Source: Glandiceps talaboti (taxonomy: Eukaryota > Hemichordata > Enteropneusta > Spengelidae). From it: 64,000 nt of DNA. The stretch covers positions 4,936,501-5,000,500 of the forward strand of contig NC_135559.1 in the NCBI RefSeq assembly GCF_964340395.1, in the 5' to 3' direction. Made by a program: the position numbers and the translations under genes. Below the pieces are notes generated by a model. That model made no database searches. It was not told the DNA's origin and saw only the letters and a list, made by a program, of their open reading frames with translations. This document shows, in pieces, positions 14,800 through 36,890 of the stretch; position 1 is the stretch's first letter, and each line of letters starts with the position of its first letter.

Positions 14800-14910
14800 A
14801 AATTTCTACTCACAGAGTCAAAAGTATTACACCCCTGACGATGCTGATGAGACGTAAACGAAAATTTGGGATTCCTTCCAAGAAATATTTTGACTCTGTG
14901 AGTAGAAATG
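14800..14910. repeat. Inverted repeat with 26-bp arms
   Basis: ATTTCTACTCACAGAGTCAA at the left is the reverse complement of TTGACTCTGTGAGTAGAAAT at the right, with the arms extending a few bases inward around a 55-60 bp centre. The centre contains CTGATGAG...CGAAA. It could be a small fold-back element or the remnant end of a retroelement. No target duplication was seen. Confidence 0.7.
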
Positions 14911-17079
14911 GAGTGCTAATGGTGTAGTTTTTAGTATTCTGATCACAAAACTGATATATATTTTATTTCCTTTTGGTTGATATTTAATGGAATGTACTGT
15001 CTGCTAAATTAACCACTTTTCACTCTTTATGTCTACTCATTTACACTATCCAACCTGAAAAATTGATTGTTTTTAGAATATTATCGGAAATATAGGCTCC
15101 GTGTTCTGTTACTGTGCAGGGTACTTCAGGAAATGAAATGTAGTTAGCATGGATTCAGGAGAAAAGTAATATCAAAATCAATGACTTTTGACACTCAAAA
15201 CACTAAAACTTGTATATAAAAAACATTAAAAAACCCACACATACTAACATTGTTAATTTTAAAGAATTGATGACATTCTATGAATTGCCCATACAAACTA
15301 TACTAACAAAACTACTAGAATAACTCAGTTGACATCACATTCCCCCTCAGAATAAAACAGACTTCACTTGACCCCCCCCCCCCCGACCCCCACCCACTTT
15401 TTTAATTAATACCATATCTAGACACGACTAGAATTAATAATGAATGTTTGTACTCCATAGTTATGGCAATACTTTACTTTCATTGCAAACACAAGAGGCT
15501 TTCATATAACTGACTACATGCACACATGTATAGGGATTGATGTAAGCCTATTATCAAAGTACGGTATATTTAGATTTTGACATATTGTTACACAAAATAC
15601 ATACAATAAGCTGTTCTTGTAATAAAAGAAAATTTTCAGGAGAAATACTGCTGATTTCCTAAGCATCTATAATATACAAATAAATTTCACCTGAAGTATG
15701 AATTGAAATAAAACAAATACAGAGGTGTACAATAGTACATGTATGTATACACTGTATCATGTAGAAAGAAGTGCATAAGGAACGAGTGAAAGTCTCGATC
15801 AATAAAATGCAATACGACATTTTGAATTAATATTATTCAACAAGGATAAAGGCGAGATATAAATAGGACACAGCCTGACTTAGATCTGTATAAATGAAAA
15901 GGAACGATACACCACAAGTTATAATAAACGGTAAACTACGCTTAGAATGACCTAAGAATCATATGCACAATTTCCTCCTCCATCAACCTCAACTGATCTT
16001 CACCACCATCTTCGTGCACGCATGCATGTTTCAGAGTGTCACTAAATGAGTGCACAGTGGGATTCTTCAAAGTCTTATACTATAGTAAAATCATAGGACA
16101 TATACACAATGCAGGTGTGCATACATGTAACTGAATAGCCTCACCAGTGACAAGTACACACCTATGAGTATCTACATCATGACACTTGAACCAAATAAAC
16201 AGTGAAATGTACTTGTACCAAACATCTGACAGCTGAAAATGATTGAAACAGTAAAAAATGACAACATGTCAAGATGCTATCACCAATAATGTAATTGTAC
16301 AATATGGCCTCAAACATTTGTTTCAACTATGTAACATACAGGGACCTGTGTCCTCCTCACAGTGGTCAGCAGTGCCATTCATCTAAAATACATGTAGCTA
16401 GCACAAAAAAACTGCTGTCCAGTACAAAACATTCGATTCTTGGACATTACTCAGTTTATAATATAAATACTACCTAATTATCACACCTGCCATTTAAAAT
16501 ACATAAAGTTAACACATCTGAAGAGAATCATGGCACTTTGAAATATTGAGCAGGAACTGGAAGATACTCAAAGCTGTTCTAGTTCCTTCTTTAGACAACT
16601 GTGGTTTTTCATGGATTCCCTTCATTACTATTCATTTATTATTTATGCTAATAATATTGTGAATATTAATTAGCTCATGAATAGTAATATTGTCCAGGAC
16701 TCTAGTTACAGTTGGGAGGTCCCTGAACATACACATCTGTGATCAAAATAGGTCAGAAAAGATATTAGCAAGAGATGAAAATCAACAACAAAATCACAAA
16801 GCGATGAAGCCCAATGTTACAGATTCTATACTTAGCATCAATACATGTGTCCATGTTTCTTAGCTAGACATGAAGGCTATACAGATAATATCTATAAAAT
16901 CTGCTGGTAGTGTCTTACCAACATGTGCATATTTAGGACGATAACAAGGCCTCAGTCTATTTATAAATGATTAACTACACCCATGCGATATAAAATATAA
17001 AATATCATTTTACATCCCAGTGTTTGTTACACTATCTATGCACCCAAGTTAGTTTGAATCAACACACCTCAGGGCTTGA

Positions 17080-17215
17080 ATTTAACTTTTGGGCTTGGTA
17101 GTCAAATTTATCCAAGTCACCTACACTTTAAGTTTTCCATTGATCTAACAGACTACCATATATTAGTAATTTGGAAGTCAAGATACAATGATTGGTAGTC
17201 TATATTCAAGCCCTG
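17080..17215. mobile_element. hAT-like MITE, 136 bp
   Basis: Ends are near-perfect inverted repeats, CAGGGCTTGAATTTA and its partner CAGGGCTTGAATATA read from the right. A second internal inverted pair is TTGGTAGTC and GGTAGTCTA. CAGGG ends are typical of hAT elements. The expected 8-bp target duplication is not clear (ACACACCT against CATCTTTA). Confidence 0.5.
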
Positions 17216-20200
17216 CATCTTTACATTCAGGAGTTCGACATAGGAGGTCTAATAAGTTTACTCCTGGTGTTCAATTTTGGTTATAATATTGATGTTTATA
17301 TTTAGCTGCATTGAACTTGTCTTTGCTTTCATTTGTACTATCATAATGGCTAACAGAAAAGAAGACTACATTGGTGGTTGTTATAATTGTTATCATAATT
17401 AACTATAAATATTTTTGAAATGAAACAAGGTCATCAGAATATGTGTTATCACCATCAACCCAAGAACTTTGACACTGTGGTGGTGTTATAAAAACTTTAC
17501 AACTACACAACAGCGGTGTTATATCACGTTAATTGAGTAGGGCTGGAGGTTAAAAAGTCAGACTCTGATACATTTGTAGATCTAGGCTAAGACCTCTAGG
17601 TGTAGGAAAACACTCAATAGTCAAGACAAGATCACATTCTATCTATAACAGCAACATTTTAATTGAATTTGTAAAGCCCCCAAGTACAACAAGTGCAAAT
17701 GTTTGTAAAAATGCCAATGAATTATGTATGATAGGCACACATCAAAGGAGAGATTTACAGTTGACCTGTGACCTTGTTTGAAATGCCCATTTGAAATACA
17801 CACTTTTTATAACTTCAGAAATATTTCTTGTTTCACAAATTAGACAGTTTACTCTATCTGAATACTGAAATAAGAATCTCTAGACTATTGCACATGTGTG
17901 AGAACTGTGTATGTGTTTGTGAGTGTCTGTGTAGTAGACGTGCTAATAGGTGTGTACGGTCACATGATTGTGTGATCTATGCAAATTTCAGCCATCTCGG
18001 GACAATTTTTGCTAAAAGTTGATTGCATAATAAAATATCAAATACCAGGTCAAATCTTTTGGGAATATCATCTCCATGTATAAAATATAGAACACCTGCC
18101 ATGCATTGGAAATCCACAGTGGATAGCATTATTAAGATGATTTCTGTTACAGGGGCTAACCTTCCTTGCTCTAAGCTTCTTAATATAATTTCAAATGCAT
18201 TACTTTTTGTATATTGGGACCATGTTAATCTTCAATATTACACAAATCTGTTGTGACAGATTAAACATTAATATACTAGCCATTTCTAGGTTAATTCCGT
18301 TTATCCCTGAAAGCGGAAGGTGCCGGACATCCCATTCCATGACCTGTGCATCCTACCGGTACATGATGTAAAATGTAGCAGTCAGTAACATGTCAACTGC
18401 ACTTAGCAAGGCTGCTTCCTATTGAACAATGACAATCAAATGGACTCTGAAAAGACCTATCAGAATCACTGTTGTAGCTGTCTATCTAGCCTAACTAATG
18501 TAGTCAGGAACCGTGGACTTTCTATGGTATTTCTTGTCTGTCCATTACATGCAAACCAGGATAGCATGGATTCTAAGCTTAGACTTTAATTTATAATTTA
18601 ATATCAAATTTGTTGCTGGTCTTACATCTAGCCCTGCAAATATGAGTATATTTACTATCAGAAAGGAATGTCCACTAACATTTTACAGTTCAAAATATTT
18701 TGCTGTCATTTTGGTATGTGACAGTCATAAATCTAGGCAACTCAGGTAGATTTTTCCCGCCACCAGAACCACAATTTGACAATATCTAAATACTATAATT
18801 TTATTGTAGAGGTAACCAGCCAAGCTTTCTACAATATATCCCTTCTCTAACATTTTCTGAACCCCATGCAATTGCACCGTCTGTGCAGGAACTAAAAATT
18901 TCATTTTCAAAAATGTATTTTTCAATGTTTCTCTCCACAAAATCTATGAACTTGGAAGTCTACAATCAAAACTTTACAATTTACATTCACTGGCATACAA
19001 ATAAACGAGAGAAAAACCCTACAGTCTATGTAGGAAATGGACCCCTTGACACTGCAAATGGGTTTGTACTAGGAAAACAATGCAAGGTCACCTGAAGCCT
19101 CATGCAACAATACAATGAGTAAACGATGGCATTGTTGATTACAGTGTAGGGTCAGGCCATAGTCACATTATTGCTGTAGGGTTACCCAACCTCTTATGAA
19201 TGGACTCAGAATTTGGCTATTATTATAAACAATGAGTTAATACCAGGTCTTTGCTAACATTTCATTCACACAGTTGTCTTCCCCATTTTATAGTAAAATA
19301 GTACATAAAAAGTGTAATTACTTAAAGTCTATTACAAATTCCTATGGTAATTCAAATCATATGGTATAAAGATACAAACAATTCTAAAACTTATTCTGCC
19401 ATGTGATTGATTCATTCCTCCTAAGCTTGGCAAAATAATGTTTATTTGTTTGTTAGTGTGTGTATTTGCATATTACTCACTATGCTAGTATATGTCTCTA
19501 TATTCTGCCTCTATTTTCACAGTCTTCAGACTTCAAGAGCTGTAAACTATAGTCAATGACACTGATATTCCTGTGTGTCAACATATGTAAGGTTTACTAC
19601 AATGCATACACCTCACACGTTTTACTGTCAGAATAACCACAGGCAACTGATTTGTTAATGCATGTTTAAAGGCTGAATTGTTGATGGACACCCAGTAATG
19701 AGAGAGTTGAGAGCTGTTATTCATAGCACTGTTACCTACAGTAGATCATTTTTACACTACAAATACATGGCGTCTACTTTTGTCTAATGATTGATACTGT
19801 ATTTTAGGGTATTATTTTCATATGCAGACCATTACTCATTACCCATCCACACTAAGCTAGTTCAATAGTAGATATGAACTCTACACAGTAGAGTTACTCC
19901 AAATATGAGTAATACTTTGCTGAACCAGTGCTAGTGTGTTACTTAAGAGATATAATCCATCCACACCATTGAAGATATATATAGTATGTACATTCACCAT
20001 GTGAATAAGTATCATATCAACAATTTAAAAATAGTAACGCAGAAAAAAACGTTTGTTAGACTGACACGTTTTTGTATGTATGAGGCTGTCCTTTAAAATA
20101 GTTCGTCTACTTCTATGTTCATGCATAGACATTAGAGAGCGATAATGCATGTATCTATGGTTTATGTATAGAAAATTATTAAAATGTTACAGGTACTATT

Positions 20201-20963
20201 GTAAGAATTTTTTTAAATGCTTGCATCACTTCCACATTCAATATTCCACATTTCTTCTTGTTAGGCTATTTCACTGGTACTTTATTGAAGTAATAACTGG
20301 TGGACTTGTCCCTAACATCAAAGTTTATACAACTGTACAGCAAACACCCATCCTGTATTAGTAGATACAGTACATATTGCACTGGAGGCCAATTTGTACC
20401 TGACCAGCTCCAAGGAATGTTAGCTTTAATTGGACATAACAAATTGGACACCACTATGCAAAAACTATGCTTTATATGTATTTGGGTGAAGGGGATCCCC
20501 AGCTGCCAACTCTATATATAATATCTTAGCAACAAAACTATGAATAATTTTCATTCATCTTTCTCGTGGATGAAAAATATATATTTTCACACCTCGTTGG
20601 TCGAAAAGAAAAATAGAATCTGGATGTGAGTATTGAAACCACTGCACCATGGTTCATAGTGAAACATGATTTATTACACAAATTCTGTCATGTCAAAGTA
20701 CACAAGTGTACACATTACCGGCCAGTGTAGTTCGAATCTAAATACCGGATTCATGATTTATATGTGCCTGATATTCCCACGGGTTTATTTCAAGGCATTC
20801 CTTGTATGGAAAGCAAAAACATTCCCTTGTTGTGTAAAAGTTCAGTGAAGAATGATACATGCAGTACTTACACCGAAAGCTGGGGATCAAAACTGAGTTA
20901 GTGACATAGTGTATCGAAAATTGTAACAATGATCGGTACGTGCAATATCATGTACATACTTAC

Positions 20964-21022
20964 TTTCCAATCACTTCACATAATTCATAAACATCTTGAA
21001 ATAATAGATCATCGTCTGCCAT
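20964..21022 (-). CDS. CASK: CASK exon 1 (5' coding exon, gene partial)
   Basis: First coding exon of CASK, the calcium/calmodulin-dependent serine protein kinase of the MAGUK family, a scaffold at synapses and epithelial junctions. The minus strand reads MADDDLLFQDVYELCEVIG plus two bases of a Lys codon. This is nearly identical to the known N-terminus of animal CASK (MADDD-LF-DVYELCEVIGK, the start of the CaM-kinase-like domain). The ATG at 21022 sits in AAAATGG and the exon ends at a strong GTAAGT donor in phase 2, the same place as the vertebrate exon 1 boundary as I recall it. The next exon should open with GPFSVV; I could not find it down to position 1, so the rest of the gene lies beyond the left edge. 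The match is short (19 residues) but very specific. Nothing else in the family is as likely. Confidence 0.85.
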
Positions 21023-21440
21023 TTTGGATGTGTTGTTTCTCTCAACACTGTCACTCCAGTTATTTCAATATTTGCGCTTCGGCTGTATTAAGTTAATTGT
21101 GCACAAAATGAGAACGAGTTGCCCACACACACACTGTACAAAATCGAACTGTGATGGTTGGATGGCCGATCGACTGAGGAAGCTACACCCCAGGTAGTTT
21201 TACACCGATAAGACGTCCACGTAGACTTGATCGCTGAAAACAAAACATTACATACTATTCCAGTCGCATCAATGGTAACCGTGCAGTTGAAGTCCGTACC
21301 AATATCTTCGGACAATTTAATTTTAGCGAGTTTCTCAGAGGTCAACTATCTCGGTACACCGCGGGGGCAACTCAGGAAGATGACACTTGACGCATGCGTG
21401 GGCAGAAGATCGCCATGCATGCTGGGTATAATTGAGTAAT
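21023..21440 (-). promoter_or_regulatory. CASK 5' UTR and promoter region
   Basis: The DNA just upstream of the CASK ATG is richer in CpG than its surroundings (many CG dinucleotides between about 21130 and 21420). It contains the palindrome CGCATGCG at 21391-21398, the core of NRF1 sites, in the context GACGCATGCGTGG. No TATA box stands out. This suits a broad housekeeping or neuronal promoter. The transcription start was not determined. Confidence 0.5.
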
Positions 21441-21934
21441 ATTTTGGAATCTCTCTCGCTGTGGGGCGTACATCACTTCACCTCCGTGGTCATGTCCACA
21501 GCGGGACTCATTTTGTTAGTCATCTATGCCGAGAACAGAGATAGACGAAATGTTGAAGACAAAAGCAAATGTGATTTATTTTTTAATGTGAGATACGTCC
21601 AAACCACCAGATAAATGGAAATAAATTGCAATATACTCATTTTTCGAGGGACAGTTCATTATAAAAATTACATCTGATGGAACCTGAAATTAATATTTAA
21701 AAATGTTCAGGTGTGAGGTTTTTTTCAGCGCAAAAAAGAGAATGTGTAAAAAGAAATAAAAAGAAATAAAAACAGCAGTTGACATAATATTGCCATTGGG
21801 GGCGCTGTACTTTCAGATAGTGACTAAGGTATAACTATAAGGTACCACATCACATGGGCCCCTTGAGTTACATCTTGAGGATTGTTATTGTAAAGATCTT
21901 TTAATACTCAAACATAAACACCAAGTGTGTGAGA

Positions 21935-21936
<2 letters not shown>

Positions 21937-21988
<52 letters not shown>

Positions 21989-22127
21989 GCGCGTGTGTGC
22001 ATGTGTGTGTGTGTGTGTGTGCGTGTGCGTGTGTGTAGGACTTCTCACACAGGTGGCATACATCCAGACAGAAGCAGAGATGTCAACATACACACACTAA
22101 AAAACAACCAGACAGAACCACAGATGT

Positions 22128-22196
<69 letters not shown>
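21937..22196. repeat. (GT)n followed by (CA)n microsatellites
   Basis: A GT run at 21937-22037 and a CA run at 22130-22195 in opposite phase, separated by about 90 bp that include CAGACAGAA repeats. The two arms are complementary and could fold back. Confidence 0.9.
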
Positions 22197-22199
<3 letters not shown>

Positions 22200-23159
22200 T
22201 AAAAACAAACTGATTGTTCTGATTATAAATTAGTGCGCAAGGCTTTATTGCTTTGTAATAAATAACAAAAATCAGTGGAAATTTCTTATATATTATTCAA
22301 TTAAACATTACATATACATACACAAAGACGACATACTAGTACACACGCACTAAGAATATTCTATACCCCTCAGATTTGCATAGAGGGCGCCCTTTCTTTC
22401 TGGGCTAGTCTCCCAGAACTTTACAAAAATCCAGGGAGATGATATGGAAATGTATGCAAATATTTTATCACACCACAAAACACTTGTGAACTGGTTCTCC
22501 CTTTTCTAAGTGCTTCAGCAGCACTGAACTTTTACTTCAAGACAACTCACTAGACTAGATTATAAATTGTATGTTTGATACTTTTCTAATATAATTACAC
22601 ATCATTATAAATTCGGCAGTTTATACAATATGGTTATAATGGATGAAATAAAACTCATACAGCTACTTTATCATTCAGTCATGTACACAAGATTCAATCT
22701 CGGTCACTAACTTCATATACATTAACTTGGATTCAGTAGCTGTAGCCATGAGTTCAGATGTCACTTACAGTGTATGATATGTCGTGTTGCTCTGCCCCCA
22801 CCAGCCACCTCTATCCATTCACATGAAAGGGTTGACCGATGTGTGAGGGCGCCCTCATCATGACATACCTTACAGACTAAGAGGTAATCCACTTTTTTGC
22901 AATGTACTGTAAATAAATTAAATAAGACTAATTATGTGACAAAGCTTGCAAACTTTATAGCAACTGCTATCATTGGTCCAAGTTAATATTAAAATAATAG
23001 CCACTCAGCAAAGCTAGTGGACTGAGAACAGGTCGTCATATAGACTTTGAAATTTACTAGAAAGTGTACTTCAGAACCCTAATGTCATTTTAACTGTGTG
23101 CATGTCTCAAAATTAATAATACAAAGTAGAAATTATAATCTAACATAAATACTATGTCA

Positions 23160-23410
23160 CTATGGTAAATTTTAACTGTACTAAGCTGCTATGGTAAATT
23201 ATAACTGTACCAGGCTGCTATGGTAAATTATAACTGTACCAGGCTGCTATGGTAAATTTTCACTGTACTAGGTTGCTATGGTAAATTTTCACTGTACTAG
23301 GTTGCTATGGTAAATTTTAACTGTACTAGGCTGCTATGGTAAATTATAACTGTACTGGTTGCTATGGTAAATTTTCACTGTACTAGGTTGCTATGGTAAA
23401 TGTTCACCAT
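23160..23410. repeat. 29-bp tandem repeat, about 8-9 copies
   Basis: Unit TGCTATGGTAAATTTTAACT followed by GTACTAGGC, with A/T and A/C variants alternating between copies. The last copy breaks down at AAATGTTCACC. Confidence 0.9.
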
Positions 23411-23729
23411 ACATGCTCATCATTATATATACCAATTGGAAAGTTAAGCAGAATGTTTACATTAAGTTGTATTTCAGCATCAATCCTCTAGAAAAGATTC
23501 TATAAAACTGTTGTGTAAGGCCAGAAAACAAAACAAATTGTCATTTCAAAATCTGGATACATGTTACTAAAACTTCATCTCATCTTCCTTAGTAGTACAT
23601 ATGCAAATAATGGCAAGAATCTTACAAATATTCAGATTCCAGTCTGATATGACATACATGTATGTATATTAAATCAAGAGTACCTAGCACTCTGTTCATG
23701 GAGAATAGAAGCACTATAAAGCCTACATT

Positions 23730-23748
23730 TTATCATCATCATCGTCCT

Positions 23749-23776
<28 letters not shown>
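23730..23776. repeat. (TCA)n microsatellite
   Basis: ATC/TCA trinucleotide run with one CGTCC interruption. Confidence 0.9.
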
Positions 23777-23780
<4 letters not shown>

Positions 23781-25006
23781 TACTAACAAAATTCTTCTCT
23801 GGTTGCAAAAAATGAAATCAGCAAAACTGTAATTTTTCAATTTGGTGTGCCACATTTGTAAATAAGCACTGTTTACAATATGGCTGTCATTAAGTTAAAC
23901 ATTATTGTAACATCTCTTACTGATTAAAAAGGATTTTAAATATACCTAAAAAGCTCAAGAAGCATGGAATCTTTATGTATAATAATTTGGCAATAATTTA
24001 GTTTTGTTGTTTTGTTGTTTAAGTCCTCCATAAAAAGTACCCTACCCCTTCAAATACAAAATAAAAACTTTACATTTTGAAAGAATTTTTCAAAAGAATG
24101 AGAAATAGAAGATTCCAAATGCAAGAAGCTGCAAATAAAAGTATAACATACACCAAAATAAAACACCTGCATAGCTGCCTTACATCTTATCAAAATGATC
24201 TGTGATCAATGTACATATAAATCAAAGCAGTGTTTTTAATCAGGGCAGTAAGTAGTTAAAATACATCTGAATACATCAAATGTGTTATCGTCAGTATCGC
24301 CATCAAAATTTAAGAAATTGTAAATTTTTCATATGTTCCCCTCTCTTTCTCTCTCAGGAGGGTGCCACGGATTCAGCAAAAAAAAAAACACTTTAACATT
24401 CAACATATAAATTTTGTAATACCAAGTCCAAGTTCAGCTAAGTTGACAAGTCAAGTAATTGGTTCAATGATTCAGCAGTACTGAATTATGTTTCAAATCT
24501 CAAGATATTCCTAACAACGTTCTTTGCAAGTTTAAGTCAAGTACTTAGTGTGAAATTGGTACTTTATATAAGTTTTTTCCTTAACTTGTATTTTTTTTGT
24601 GTACAAACAAATACCCCCTGCTAGAAAGAGGATTGACTTTTCAAAATGGAAGATAGGGGGTCTTTATCTCACAAAGGTGTTACTCTAACCATTCTCTGAT
24701 ACTTTTACTTTTTCAACTTGAAAATGAGGGGTCTTGTCACACTTCAGACTCCCTATGTCACTAGATTTTTCAATGGATGAACAAAACTACACATTGGGCA
24801 TTATACTTCAATCTGTAAAGAAAAGCCCTCAACATGGTGACCGGATTATGAATGATTTTGATTAATATGAGAGTAAAATTCTGATATACACAGATTTTTC
24901 AGCTCATTTTCAACCTGAAAATCTGATATTTTAGGCTAATTATTTCTCTTAGTAAAACTTTTGAAAAGTCTTTTACTTGAAGCATAAAACCTTGGGGAGT
25001 AGAAGC

Positions 25007-34541
<9,535 letters not shown>

Positions 34542-36015
34542 CTTCTGCAAGAATAAAAGATTGAAATAACACTCATTACACCTCATACAAGCCAAGTTGA
34601 ACACGTTTGAACAAAAAATGTGGAATTTATACCCTGGTCACTCTATGTCACAACAACTCATGTCTACATCATCAGTGCTATGGTGCTCAAAATATGAGAG
34701 TCTGCATTAATTTTCCCAATTCTTCATAAATTAGGCTTCCGCTTGTATACTTACATAGTTCCTTAATATTTGTCTTCAGTCAGCTAGAGAATACTTGCGT
34801 AAGTTGTGACCTAAAGGTTTCCTCTTCTGTCACTACTTTATCTGATTATCACTACATGTGGGGAAAAAGACAGCCAGATAATAAAACAAATAATGATGCT
34901 ATGTTCTCCATGAACAAAGAACAAGAGCAATGGGCCCGTTTTAAAGCACCCTCTTGACAAAAGAAATTGTTCTCTAAACTATTACACTTTTCTGCAAAGC
35001 TACCACATCAGCTACCAGATCCAGTATGCTCCCTTTTCCCTTCCAAGTCTATGACCACCAAGTACACAAAGATGCAACTTGTCTGCGAGTCTTCTTGTAA
35101 AAATAAAAAGTCTATGGAGAACACTGTGGTATGCTATACAGTATACATATCACAAGTCCACTGATAACTTGGATACTGATAAGATCTAAAGAATATTTTA
35201 CAGAAATACAATATTGACTGATTACATCATACTATGTAGTATCAAAACATTGACTTATCTCTCATCTGATTATTATTTCTCATATGCAAACACTCCATCT
35301 TGTATCTATCATTAATTAATGTTTACCTTATATATTTTTGAATATTCAGAGATGCAGTTTAAAATTAGTTTTACAGTTATACTTATAGTGATATATTACA
35401 TCATGGATAATATAATACATCCATGATTACATGTATTGAAATTTCCAATTCAATCTAATGCAAGACTCACAACTAGTCGTTAATGCCATCCCACGCTCTC
35501 CGTCTGATAGTTTGACCAGCTATCTTTAACTTGCCTATAGATGTGTATTAATGACATGCATATGCATAGATGTGTTCACAAATACAGCCATGATCCAGGA
35601 TTTTCAACTGACCCAGCTACGATACACAGCTTCATGGGTTTACAAACATAGAGTCTATGGCTTCAAAGTAGATATTACGCAGACAATGAGAAATGTGATT
35701 CTTAGTCTACGAATCGTCAGACTCGATTTTGACAATATTTGTCGGTGTTCAGATGTGATGGTACATACACACAGAGACAAGGAAGATTTCTTCCTCGTCT
35801 GTTATATACACAAGGTGTGGTCGACCGGTCAATAATAATCATAAACACGAACGTCGTCAGTGTCGGTAAACATTTGTGGGACAAAAAAAAAGATTACGGA
35901 TATCATATCTTCACTGATGTTCTTAACTAAAGAAAGACTCCAGACTTCACTGAACCATCACTTAGGCTACAGAACAATATCTGAGAATATGATAACTATA
36001 CAAAATGTAACTTAC

Positions 36016-36100
36016 TCATGAAAAATTGACAACTTCGTACTGATCGTTAGTTTCGTCTGTAGGTCGCCATTTTTGTATCGCTGAGGAAAATATTGCTGAC
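36016..36100 (-). other. Predicted non-coding first exon of RCBTB with two short uORFs
   Basis: About 1.5 kb upstream of coding exon 1 the minus strand has a CpG-containing stretch ending in CATGA followed by a strong GTAAGT donor at 36015. It holds the short frame ATGGCGACCTAC... at 36070-36047 (MATYRRN, stop). The last ATG of the exon, if spliced to 34544, opens a second uORF (MKDV, stop) that overlaps the main start. The transcription start is unknown and the exon is a prediction from the donor and CpG content only. Confidence 0.45.
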
Positions 36101-36795
36101 ACAGAGGGCGCACTCTAATTACCAAGATCCGTCACGAGAATATTTTTTAAAGACTGTCTTTTCACATTTCCAAACATCAGCGTAAATTGTTTATCTCAAT
36201 GGCATGAAATCATTTTTTTAAAATTTCAGTGACACTAGATATATACACTTTGAATCTAGAGTTATTTTCAAATATAGCGTAAATAAACATGATAAAGAAA
36301 GGAAACTGTTCTGAGAAGGATTATTTGACGGTAGATATTGAAAGTTCCTGGTGCATGCAAGTATCGATAAATAAATAAAACAGGTACATCTGTGCATTTG
36401 CAGACGAGGAAACGAAAGTCTAGAGAAATATATCATGTATTTCACAGGAGAAAACCCGGATGTCAGTAACCTTCACAATTATCAATAGATGCGTTCCAAT
36501 ATAAATTCCAACGGAAAATGTCTAAATTCCAGATAAGATAGCTGATAGAAGTTTTTATTTAACAATTTGTCTTTTAGAAACATTTTTAGGACAATTATAC
36601 ACTTTAAATCAAGTATCGATTACCGTAATAAATTCGGTCACTACAAACCCAGGTACTGGTAATCGATCTTATTTATACTTTGACAGAACAATGAAATCAG
36701 AAGTGTTAGTGCATTTTTTTTTACAACCAAAGTACAAATCCATTTAACCTGAAACAGAACGGCACCAACTCGACAAAAGTCTAACATCATGGAAG

Positions 36796-36890
36796 TATGC
36801 TTTTTGGAAACGGGCCATGGATTAGGGGCTTGCTCCGTCCTGGCCACGGATCGACCCGGTATTGTAGTACCTCCGGGAACGGTCCACCTC
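36796..36890 (+). pseudogene. U2 snRNA 3'-half fragment (5'-truncated)
   Basis: The plus strand matches the 3' half of U2 snRNA. It has an Sm-like CTTTTTGGA, then GGCTTGCTCCGTCC, then ATCGACCCGGTATTG, then AGTACCTCCGGGAACGGT and CCACC. Compared with human U2, the stem-loop IV arms differ by a paired change (CCTGG/CCAGG to CCCGG/CCGGG) that keeps the stem. The 5' half (branch-site binding GTAGTA and stem-loop I) is absent: the 95 bases upstream do not resemble it. It is most likely a 5'-truncated retrocopy; loss of the branch-binding region argues against function in splicing. The DNA is GC-richer than its surroundings and lies about 700 bp upstream of the RCBTB first exon. Confidence 0.75.

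Larger units (their letters stand above)
1..20963 (-). other. CASK intron 1 (5' part), no exon recognised
   Basis: About 21 kb of AT-rich DNA downstream of the CASK exon 1 donor. The open frames here are short, start at random Met codons and show no recognisable protein family. I saw no segment encoding the next part of the CASK kinase domain. The stretch holds microsatellites, two small DNA transposon families, a SINE copy, a diverged long-unit tandem array, a hAT-like element and an inverted repeat, each listed separately. Treating it as intron is inference from exon 1 and from the large first introns usual in CASK genes. Confidence 0.65.
21441..25006. other. Intergenic DNA plus RCBTB 3' UTR
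   Basis: No gene recognised. The right end must include the 3' UTR of the RCBTB gene, whose stop is at 25007-25009. I saw no AATAAA in that orientation between 22.3 and 25.0 kb; a weaker ATTAAA lies at 24235-24240 on the minus strand. The stretch also holds GT and CA microsatellites at 21.9-22.2 kb, a 29-bp tandem repeat at 23.16-23.41 kb, a TCA run at 23.74 kb and two GGGCGCCC palindromes. Confidence 0.5.

Noticed and set aside
21088-21614. Short frames on both strands upstream of CASK
   Set aside because: No family match; the CpG-rich promoter region yields frames of this size by chance.
22130-22195. CRISPR-like array from the regular CA repeats
   Set aside because: Plain dinucleotide repeat; no spacers, and the genome is eukaryotic.
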